Assembly: GCA_019454915.1 (NCBI GenBank)
Contig: JACFNM010000242.1
Coordinates: 1 to 6,316 of the forward strand
Origin: Chitinophagaceae bacterium
GTDB lineage: Bacteria > Bacteroidota > Bacteroidia > Chitinophagales > Chitinophagaceae
Direction of reading: 5' to 3'
DNA length: 6,316 bases
Part shown: piece after piece, positions 1 to 5,475 of the stretch
How positions within the stretch are numbered: position 1 is the first letter of the stretch
Layout of the letters: each line of letters starts with the position of its first letter
Notes under the pieces: model-generated
The model's input: the letters and a program-made list of their open reading frames with translations, nothing else
Databases searched by the model: none
Told to the model about the DNA's origin: nothing
Made by a program: the position numbers and the translations under genes

Positions 1-499
1 GCATTTTCATCCTGGCCACGTTGGGAGCCTGTCGCTGAATATCCTTTTCGCCCATATACACCACACATTGCATATCCATCAGGGCGCATACCGTAGCCGT
101 AGCCACGCCATGTTGTCCTGCACCCGTTTCAGCAATGATGCGCGTCTTCCCCAACTTTCGGGCCAGGAGTATCTGCCCGACGGTATTATTAATTTTATGG
201 GCGCCTGTATGATTGAGGTCTTCTCTTTTTAAGAAAATATTCGTTCCGTATTGTTCGCTTAAGCGTTTAGCGGGATAGAGCGGTGAAGGGCGGCCCACAT
301 AGTCTTTCAGCAATCGGCGAAACTCCCGTTGGAAGTCTTCCTCATAGATAATCCTTATATATTGCTCTTTCAACTCTTCCACATTTGGATACAACATCTC
401 AGGAATAAAAGCCCCGCCATATTCCCCGTAATATCCAAAAATATCCGGCTGCTGATAGGTCCCTTTGTATTTCGCGAGCGCTATTTTTCTGTTAATCAT
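1..499 (-). CDS. trpB: tryptophan synthase beta chain, N-terminal part (runs off window start)
   Basis: TrpB is the PLP-dependent beta subunit of tryptophan synthase; it condenses indole, channelled from TrpA, with L-serine to give L-tryptophan in the cytoplasm. The visible 166 codons contain the family's N-terminal signature [15 protein letters not shown] (residues 22-36), the PLP-lysine motif HTGAHKINN with the Schiff-base lysine at Lys102, and [10 protein letters not shown] with the catalytic glutamate at Glu124. The C-terminal half, including the glycine-rich phosphate loop, lies outside the window. The start at 499 ([14 protein letters not shown]) is the only reasonable one; no Shine-Dalgarno site precedes it, only an A/T-rich stretch. 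It is separated from trpF by 117 bp carrying a palindromic repeat, the largest gap between genes of this operon, so its translation is not coupled to trpF. It looks like the canonical TrpB1 type that pairs with TrpA. Confidence 0.97.
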   Translation of the reverse strand, partial: MINRKIALAKYKGTYQQPDIFGYYGEYGGAFIPEMLYPNVEELKEQYIRIIYEEDFQREFRRLLKDYVGRPSPLYPAKRLSEQYGTNIFLKREDLNHTGAHKINNTVGQILLARKLGKTRIIAETGAGQHGVATATVCALMDMQCVVYMGEKDIQRQAPNVARMKM

Positions 500-523
500 C
501 GCGCAATTTTTAAAACTTCTTTT

Positions 524-605
524 TTATATAATAAAGTTGGAAACTTTGAAGAACATAAAGTATACGAAGTCGGAGACTTTGTATAGCACCACTTCGTATA
601 GCACT
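524..605. repeat. palindromic repeat element of two hairpin units in the trpF-trpB gap
   Basis: Most of the trpF-trpB gap is built from related palindromes. On the plus strand, 561-585 is a 25-nt inverted repeat: arms TATACGAAGTC and GACTTTGTATA around GGA, with a single non-Watson-Crick position. A second, shorter unit at 533-547 reads AAAGTTGGAAACTTT, a perfect 6-bp stem with a GGA loop, and has the same core as 566-580 (GAAGTCGGAGACTTT). In addition, 576-590 (ACTTTGTATAGCACC) and 591-605 (ACTTCGTATAGCACT) are a tandem direct repeat with two mismatches, which creates an alternative perfect 10-bp inverted repeat between 561-570 and 591-600. No U tract follows the hairpins on either strand, so this does not look like an intrinsic terminator. 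A dispersed REP-like intergenic element is the best guess; whether other copies exist in the genome cannot be seen here. Confidence 0.75.
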
Positions 606-616
606 AGTCCGCCTCC

Positions 617-1249
617 TTACGCTATCTTCTTCAAAAACTGCCTCACTTTATCCGTTTCTTTCAGTCCCGGTTCTATCTCAAATCTGCTATTCACGTCAAC
701 CCCATACATCCACCTGCCTATGCTGTCCATTTGTAATTGCTTTATTTCTTCCACATCTTCCAGTCCTATACCTCCGCTCAGAAAAAAAGGTTGATGAACG
801 GAAAGCAAGGACAGTACCTTCCAGTTGAATTTCTCCCCGGTACCGCCAAATCTTTTGTCTTCTTTATCAAACAGAAAGAAATCCACTACACCCGCAAACT
901 CTTTCAACTTTTCATCTATCCCATTACCACTACTCATTCTAAAGACCTTTATGGTTAATACTTCTTTGCTGATTCTGCTGCATAACTCAGGAGATTCATC
1001 TCCGTGCAATTGTATCACCTGTAAGCCAAACTTATCTTTTTGCTTCATCACTTCTTCATAATCTGCATTTACAAATACGCCCACTTTTTTTAATCCAAGA
1101 TCTGCCCTTTTTAATTCCGATTCTTTGATTCGTCCTATCACGTATCGGGGGGATTTCTCATAAAAGATAAACCCCGCATAATGCACACCGATTTCATCTA
1201 ACTGAAAAACCTGGTCAACATTTGTATTACCGCAGACTTTCACCTTCAT
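617..1249 (-). CDS. trpF: phosphoribosylanthranilate isomerase
   Basis: TrpF performs the Amadori rearrangement of N-(5'-phosphoribosyl)anthranilate to CdRP, the third step of the tryptophan branch, in a single TIM barrel. At 210 residues it has the normal family length. The N-terminal strand VKVCGNT carries the general-base cysteine at Cys6; LFDKE near the barrel middle carries the expected general-acid aspartate at Asp128, followed by the GGTG loop (135-138). FLSGGIG (156-162) and GVDVNSRFEIEPGLK (183-197) form the phosphate-binding end of the barrel. Its ATG lies inside the end of trpC: the two genes share ATGA, which predicts translational coupling. The gene is monofunctional, unlike the TrpC-TrpF fusion of enterobacteria. 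The stop codon is immediately followed by a strong AAGGAGG sequence and the repeat element before trpB. Confidence 0.97.
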   Translation of the reverse strand: MKVKVCGNTNVDQVFQLDEIGVHYAGFIFYEKSPRYVIGRIKESELKRADLGLKKVGVFVNADYEEVMKQKDKFGLQVIQLHGDESPELCSRISKEVLTIKVFRMSSGNGIDEKLKEFAGVVDFFLFDKEDKRFGGTGEKFNWKVLSLLSVHQPFFLSGGIGLEDVEEIKQLQMDSIGRWMYGVDVNSRFEIEPGLKETDKVRQFLKKIA

Positions 1250-2037
1250 GTTCTTTTTTCTTTTAGCTGTTTGACAAAAGCGGCAAAGGCCAATCCCGGT
1301 TCAGCTGCTTTCATAAAATTCTCCCCCACCAGAAAGCCGTTAAATCCCGCATCTTTCAATCGGTTTACAGAAGCTACTTCACTAATACCACTCTCCGAAA
1401 TCTTCACTTTTCCTTCCGGTATTAATTTGCTCAGCCGGATGGAAGTATGGATATCCACCTGGAAAGTTTTCAGGTTTCGATTGTTCACACCCACCAAATC
1501 AACGGCATCGCAAATATGCTCTAATTCGCCCTCATCATGGATTTCGAGCAATACTTCCAATCCCAGGTTCTTCGCTGTAGACGCCAGGCTCTTCACTTGT
1601 GTAACAGATAAATTGGCAGCAATGAGTAATATAACATCCGCACCGTAAGCCTTCGCTTCCACAATCTGGTAGTCATCTATTATGAATTCCTTCCTTAGAA
1701 TAGGAATTGAATTTTGCCTCGCCTTTTGTAAGTCCGGCAGGCTGCCGCCAAAAAAATTTTCATCCGTTAAAACAGAAAGTCCCGACGCTCCATGAGCCGT
1801 ATAAGCGGCCGTTATCACTTCGGGATCTGCTCCTTCGTGGATCCAGCCTTTAGACGGCGATTTTCTCTTGAACTCGGCTATGATTCCAGTTTTCGAAGGG
1901 TCTGCCAAATACTGACGCAGCGAAAGCGTCGTTCTTGAAAACTCCGTCATCTTCTCCAACAAGCCTACGGGATAATTCTGCTTACACCCGGCTACTTCTC
2001 TCCGCTTTTCTGCTATAATGGTTTCTAAAATATTCAT
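1246..2037 (-). CDS. trpC: indole-3-glycerol phosphate synthase
   Basis: TrpC closes the ring of CdRP, with loss of CO2 and water, to give indole-3-glycerol phosphate, the substrate of tryptophan synthase. The 263-residue protein has all the family landmarks: IIAEFKRKSPSKG with Glu55 and the catalytic Lys57, VLTDENFFGG, PILRKEFIIDDYQI with the catalytic Lys116, LEVLLEIHDE with Glu165, VGVNNRNL, KISESGIS with Ser216, and GFLVGENFMK at the phosphate site. The N-terminal helix ILETIIAEKRREV is also typical. I start at the ATG at 2037 (MNILETI) rather than the TTG one codon upstream, since ATG gives the usual family N-terminus. A weak CGGAAA lies about 11 nt upstream. The stop overlaps the trpF start (ATGA); the gap to trpD is 49 bp. 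Confidence 0.97.
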   Translation of the reverse strand: MNILETIIAEKRREVAGCKQNYPVGLLEKMTEFSRTTLSLRQYLADPSKTGIIAEFKRKSPSKGWIHEGADPEVITAAYTAHGASGLSVLTDENFFGGSLPDLQKARQNSIPILRKEFIIDDYQIVEAKAYGADVILLIAANLSVTQVKSLASTAKNLGLEVLLEIHDEGELEHICDAVDLVGVNNRNLKTFQVDIHTSIRLSKLIPEGKVKISESGISEVASVNRLKDAGFNGFLVGENFMKAAEPGLAFAAFVKQLKEKRT

Positions 2038-2086
2038 CAATAAAATTTCCGGTTATCAATTGTCCATTCCGATTACCTGTTCATCC

Positions 2087-3079
2087 TTATTGCAGAGACT
2101 GCAATTTTTTCAATACTTCCCATGCTTTACCGCTTTCCAGACTTTCCACAGCAGCGCTATACGCTTCGTCATAATGCCCATAACTACCTGTACACTGAAG
2201 CGCCATCGCTGCATTAGCCAAAACTACAGCGTTCTGGGCCCAGGTTCCTTCTCCTTTTATAATACGCATGAATATTTGTGCCGCTTCCTCAATCGTATTC
2301 CCGCCATACAAATCCGTGGCGTGTACCAAACGCTTACCCAATTCCACGGGCGTTTTAATATATTCTCCGTCCTGCGTGATTATCCTCGTATCATCCGTCA
2401 GCGATATTTCGTCGTACCCGTCAACGCTATGTATAATGGTGAAAGCTTTCTCCTTTTGTTGTAGCAGGTAATTATAAATTCTTGCCATCTCCAAATTATA
2501 TACCCCCACGAGTTGGTAAGTGGGCCGGGCCGGATTTACCATGGGCCCCAGCATATTGAAGAAGGTCCGGATAGCCAAATTCTTCCGGATAGCGCCCACC
2601 GCCTTCAGGGCAGGATGAAACAACGGAGCGTGCAGGAAACATATATTCGCCCCGGCTACTTCCCTTTCCAGTTGCTTCACATCCGACTTAAGCCGATAGC
2701 CTAACTGCTCCATTACATTTGAGGCGCCGCTCACGGAGGTAGCCCCGTAATTACCATGCTTCACCACTTTCTGTCCCGTGCCGGCAACAATAAAACAAGC
2801 CAGCGTGGAAATATTAAAGGTATTCTTTCCGTCGCCCCCGGTACCAACAATATCTATCGTTTTGTAATGATCCACCGGTACCGGAACGCATAATTCCAAC
2901 AACGCATCTGCAAAACCCTGTAATTCATCAATAGTAATCGTTCGCATCAGATAAACGGTCATAAAAGCGGTCACCTCACTTTCATTGTACATACCTTTCG
3001 ATATATTCAGCAGCGCCTCTTTTGCCTGCTGTCTCGATAAAGTTTTATAAGTGAATAAGTATTGCAATATTTTCTTCAT
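2087..3079 (-). CDS. trpD: anthranilate phosphoribosyltransferase
   Basis: TrpD transfers the phosphoribosyl group of PRPP onto anthranilate, the second step of the branch. The 330-residue length fits the stand-alone enzyme; there is no fused glutamine amidotransferase domain, which is supplied separately by the upstream trpG. In order: an alpha-helical N-terminal region, the PRPP/pyrophosphate loop DIVGTGGDGKNTFNIST (76-92) with GTGGD at 79-83, VVKHGNYGATS (105-115), the anthranilate-site segment around HPALKAVGAIRKNLAIRTFFNMLGP (155-179), and the metal-binding Asp-Glu pair in GYDEIS (223-224). I start at the ATG at 3079 (MKKILQYLF); a GTG directly before it is a possible but less likely start. 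The 63-bp gap to trpG is A/T-rich and shows no clear promoter or terminator. Confidence 0.97.
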   Translation of the reverse strand: MKKILQYLFTYKTLSRQQAKEALLNISKGMYNESEVTAFMTVYLMRTITIDELQGFADALLELCVPVPVDHYKTIDIVGTGGDGKNTFNISTLACFIVAGTGQKVVKHGNYGATSVSGASNVMEQLGYRLKSDVKQLEREVAGANICFLHAPLFHPALKAVGAIRKNLAIRTFFNMLGPMVNPARPTYQLVGVYNLEMARIYNYLLQQKEKAFTIIHSVDGYDEISLTDDTRIITQDGEYIKTPVELGKRLVHATDLYGGNTIEEAAQIFMRIIKGEGTWAQNAVVLANAAMALQCTGSYGHYDEAYSAAVESLESGKAWEVLKKLQSLQ

Positions 3080-3142
3080 CACTATTATCTGTTTTTATGT
3101 TTCAACCTTCCGTAAACAATATTTTTTAAAACGAATGTTTGT

Positions 3143-3727
3143 TCATTTTGGGCTTTCCGTCATCAGCCAGTTATGGAGTATCTTCTCTCCCTCCGGTGTC
3201 AACACACTTTCAGGATGAAACTGTACGCCACGCACATCATATTGTTTATGCTTCAGCGCCATAATATATTGATTTTCGTCCCTTGCTGTAATCTCTAAAG
3301 AATCCGGGAAGTCCTGCTCATCAACCACCCAGCTATGATAGCGACCGGCGTCAATTACCTCGGGCAATCCTGCAAACAACACCGGTTCCTTATCCCCAAA
3401 CACACGAACCTTGCCCGCTACCCCATGATAAACCTTACTCAGATTCATCAGCTTGCCGCCGAAAGCTTCTGCTATCGCCTGTTGTCCAAGACAAACGCCG
3501 AGGATAGATTTCACAGGCGCATATTCTTTAATCAATGAAAGCAAAATGCCCGATTCTTCCGGCAGTCCCGGCCCGGGTGATAAAACGATCTTATCATAGT
3601 CTTTTACTTTATCCAGACCGATTTGATCATTGCGGTAAACATCTACCTTCTCCCCGATTATCTTTTCAATGAGATGAACAAGATTATACGTAAATGAATC
3701 ATAATTATCCAACACCAAGATTTTCAT
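3143..3727 (-). CDS. trpG: anthranilate synthase component II (glutamine amidotransferase)
   Basis: TrpG hydrolyses glutamine and channels ammonia to TrpE for anthranilate formation. The 194-residue protein is a class I glutamine amidotransferase: LVLDNYDSFTYNLV at the N-terminus, the oxyanion-strand motif LSPGPGLPEE (49-58), the nucleophile elbow GVCLGQQA with Cys79, and FHPESVLTPEG with His171 and Glu173 completing the triad. RYHSWVV (129-135) is also typical. The ATG at 3727 (MKILVLDNYDSF) is preferred over a TTG three codons upstream because it gives the family-typical start and is preceded at short distance by GGAAGG, a fair ribosome-binding site. In some bacteria this subunit is shared with folate synthesis (PabA role); its place between trpE and trpD argues for a primary role in tryptophan synthesis. 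It lies 73 bp downstream of trpE. Confidence 0.96.
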   Translation of the reverse strand: MKILVLDNYDSFTYNLVHLIEKIIGEKVDVYRNDQIGLDKVKDYDKIVLSPGPGLPEESGILLSLIKEYAPVKSILGVCLGQQAIAEAFGGKLMNLSKVYHGVAGKVRVFGDKEPVLFAGLPEVIDAGRYHSWVVDEQDFPDSLEITARDENQYIMALKHKQYDVRGVQFHPESVLTPEGEKILHNWLMTESPK

Positions 3728-3800
3728 GCCTTCCAACTGTTGATTATTTTTTTGTGGTTTCCTATATCTGATAGTCGTGTAATGATTAGAGAAAAGCCGC

Positions 3801-5240
3801 TCATATTTGTTCAGCTAATTCAACTGCTTTTTTTAATGCATTCAATTTATTGTTCACTTCCTGCAACTCGCTTTCCGGCTGAGATGCGGCAACTACTCCC
3901 GCTCCTGCCTGGGATATCAGCGTATTACCCTTACTGAGAAAAGTCCGTATCATAATGGCATGATTGCAGGTCCCGTTAAACCCAACAAAGCCGATAGCTC
4001 CTCCGTAATAACTCCTCGCCGTTTTTTCATATTGGTCAATCAACTGCATGGCTTTATACTTTGGCGCTCCGCTTAAAGTACCCGCCGGAAAAGTGACGGC
4101 CAGCAAATCAAACGGGTTAGCGCCCTCTTTCACCCTGCCATTTACCTCACTGACCAAATGGATGACGTGTGAATAATACTGAACCTGCCGGTACTGCTTC
4201 ACCTCCACCGCTTCACACAAACGGCTCAGATCATTTCTCGCCAAATCTACCAACATCACGTGTTCTGCATTCTCCTTCGGATCGTGCAACAGCTTCTCTG
4301 CCATTTGATGGTCCGTTGCATCATCCCCACTTCTGCGGAACGTGCCGGCAATAGGATGTATAATCGCCTTTCCGCCTTTAATGATGATCTGGCTTTCCGG
4401 TGAAGAGCCCATTAACCGGTAATCTCCATAATCAAAATAAAAGAGATAGGGAGAAGGATTAATATTTCTCAGCGCCCTGTACACGTTGAATTCATCCCCG
4501 GTGAACCGCTGCGCAAAACGCCGGCTCAGCACAATCTGAAAAACGTCTCCACGGTAACAGTGTTCAATACCTTTCTTTACCATATGCAGGTACTCTTCAT
4601 CGGTCAGATTAGAAGCTTCTTCATTTTTAATTCTGAACGGAAATACCGGCACATCCTTACTCCGGATAATGGATTCCACCAATTCAATTTCGCTATCCAA
4701 TCCTGAGATACGATTCTCACAGACATACATCTCGTTTTTAAAGTGATTAATGGCTATCACATACTGGTACAACCGGTAACGCATCAGGGGTATAGAAGAA
4801 TACGCAGGGCAATTATCTTGCGCATTGCCCTTGCGCTCCCGAAATTGGATGGTGTCAAAAAATGGTACGGCGTCATAGGTGGTATAACCATATAGCCCCT
4901 GTACTAAAGAAATTACTTTGTCGTTAACCGGCTCCACGTCGAAGCGTTGCATAAAGTTCCACAACAAGCCGGGCACTTCAGAAGGCCGGTTTATCTGAAT
5001 CCTTTCAGGCTGCTGACCGGGCAATTTGAACTCTATAGACCGCTGATTAGTGATTTCCATTCCGCCGATAGCATGGATGCAAATAAAAGAATAGCTGTTT
5101 TCCGATGTATGATAATCAGTACTCTCCAAAAGTATCGTATCCCGGAACCGGTCTCTCAACCGCAGGTATATACCCACCGGCGTATATACATCGGAAATCA
5201 TTTTTTTTACAGTCGTTTTTAAGGCAATCTTTTTCATCAT
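3801..5240 (-). CDS. trpE: anthranilate synthase component I
   Basis: TrpE makes anthranilate from chorismate using ammonia delivered by TrpG, the committed step of the pathway. The 479-residue protein has the N-terminal regulatory region with LLES (37-40) and NPSPYLFY (261-268), both associated with tryptophan feedback binding in characterised enzymes, so it is probably feedback-inhibited. The chorismate-binding domain follows: SSPES (279-283), PIAGTFRRSGDD (296-307), VMLVDLARNDLSR (328-340), YYSHVIHLVSEV (355-366), TFPAGTLSGAPK (383-394), YYGGAIGFVG (411-420) and QAGAGVVAASQPESE (444-458). The intact feedback motifs and the trp neighbours favour TrpE over the paralogue PabB. Two ATG codons occur in a row at 5240 and 5237; an AGG just upstream is slightly better spaced for the second, so the start is uncertain by one residue. 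The leader attenuator terminator ends about 20 nt upstream. Confidence 0.97.
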   Translation of the reverse strand: MMKKIALKTTVKKMISDVYTPVGIYLRLRDRFRDTILLESTDYHTSENSYSFICIHAIGGMEITNQRSIEFKLPGQQPERIQINRPSEVPGLLWNFMQRFDVEPVNDKVISLVQGLYGYTTYDAVPFFDTIQFRERKGNAQDNCPAYSSIPLMRYRLYQYVIAINHFKNEMYVCENRISGLDSEIELVESIIRSKDVPVFPFRIKNEEASNLTDEEYLHMVKKGIEHCYRGDVFQIVLSRRFAQRFTGDEFNVYRALRNINPSPYLFYFDYGDYRLMGSSPESQIIIKGGKAIIHPIAGTFRRSGDDATDHQMAEKLLHDPKENAEHVMLVDLARNDLSRLCEAVEVKQYRQVQYYSHVIHLVSEVNGRVKEGANPFDLLAVTFPAGTLSGAPKYKAMQLIDQYEKTARSYYGGAIGFVGFNGTCNHAIMIRTFLSKGNTLISQAGAGVVAASQPESELQEVNNKLNALKKAVELAEQI

Positions 5241-5260
5241 TAACCTGTTCTAAATTCAAT

Positions 5261-5285
5261 AAAAAACCCCGGTATCTACCGGGGC
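5261..5285 (-). terminator. intrinsic terminator of the trp attenuator
   Basis: On the minus strand the sequence CCCCGGTAGATACCGGGG (5284-5267) forms a perfect GC-rich hairpin, 7 bp closed by an AGAT tetraloop, followed directly by TTTTTT (5266-5261). This is a textbook Rho-independent terminator. It sits between the leader peptide gene and trpE and points towards trpE, so it would stop transcription before the structural genes unless its left arm is engaged in the antiterminator. Confidence 0.93.
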
Positions 5286-5351
5286 CTGAATATGTAATAT
5301 ACAAAATATCATAGTCGCATTACAAGCCCCATTGAGAGTTTGAATGCCACC
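5280..5351 (-). promoter_or_regulatory. trp operon attenuator: competing leader RNA structures
   Basis: Three mutually exclusive pairings can be traced in the leader RNA (minus strand). The antiterminator pairs UGGGGCUUG (5331-5323, the last three codons of trpL) with CAGGCCCCG (5288-5280), nine pairs including two G-U, taking up five bases of the terminator's left arm. It can be extended by UGUAAU (5324-5319) with AUUACA (5298-5293). A weaker upstream hairpin pairs GGUGGCAUU (5351-5343, within the Trp codon cluster) with AAUGCGACU (5321-5313), eight pairs with one mismatch, and would block the antiterminator. Inferred operation: with charged tRNA-Trp plentiful, the ribosome reaches the stop codon and covers 5331-5323, so the terminator forms. 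When tRNA-Trp is scarce, the ribosome stalls on the Trp triplet, the antiterminator forms and trpE is transcribed. The pairings are seen in the sequence; the mechanism is by analogy with enterobacterial trp attenuation. Confidence 0.85.
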
Positions 5352-5379
5352 ACCAATATTTATTTGTATAAATTTTCAT
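5320..5379 (-). CDS. trpL: trp operon leader peptide
   Basis: This 19-codon reading frame encodes MKIYTNKYWWWHSNSQWGL and ends in TAA. Three consecutive TGG codons (9-11) and a fourth at codon 17 make 4 of 19 residues tryptophan, far above chance, and it lies directly before a terminator and trpE. It is therefore a regulatory leader peptide whose translation senses charged tRNA-Trp rather than a functional protein. The last three sense codons double as one strand of the antiterminator. No Shine-Dalgarno sequence precedes the ATG (the upstream bases are CTCCTCAATC), and the predicted transcription start is only a few bases away, so initiation may be leaderless or nearly so. Confidence 0.9.
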   Translation of the reverse strand: MKIYTNKYWWWHSNSQWGL

Positions 5380-5389
5380 GATTGAGGAG

Positions 5390-5421
5390 CAAATGTCAAT
5401 GGTTTTTTTAAAAAAAACAAA
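5390..5421 (-). promoter_or_regulatory. candidate trp operon promoter (Bacteroidota type)
   Basis: On the minus strand TTTG (5421-5418) is followed after 20 bp by GACATTTG (5397-5390). This matches the Bacteroidota housekeeping promoter, TTTG at -33 and TAnnTTTG at -7, in spacing and at all fixed positions except the first T of the -7 box. Transcription would start about 4-8 bases downstream, near 5386-5382, almost at the trpL ATG at 5379. The TTTG is embedded in homopolymer T tracts, which weakens it as independent evidence. Confidence 0.5.
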
Positions 5422-5475
5422 AAAATTGTCATAGTTTTTCACCATATTTTTAATGCCGCCGATAAATTTTAAAAA

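Noticed and set aside
524..605. Terminator between trpF and trpB
   Set aside because: The hairpins are A/T-rich and are not followed by a U tract on either strand.
524..605. CRISPR-like array
   Set aside because: There are only two or three short, imperfect units without uniform spacers and no cas genes nearby.
329..794. Plus-strand open frames across trpB, the repeat and trpF
   Set aside because: They are antisense to clearly conserved trpB and trpF coding sequence, and are open across the gap only because the repeat is palindromic.
2038..2040. Upstream TTG start for trpC (likewise GTG at 3082 for trpD and TTG at 3736 for trpG)
   Set aside because: In each case an ATG one to three codons downstream gives the family-typical N-terminus, and for trpG a fair ribosome-binding site precedes the ATG.
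5116..5304. 62-codon minus-strand reading frame across the attenuator and the trpE start
   Set aside because: It lies in a different frame from trpE, spans the terminator hairpin and has no recognisable protein features; the leader RNA structure explains this sequence better.
5241..5400. T-box riboswitch or TRAP-binding site as the trp regulator
   Set aside because: There is no T-box consensus or specifier stem and no run of spaced GAG/UAG triplets; the Trp-codon leader peptide with competing hairpins accounts for the region.
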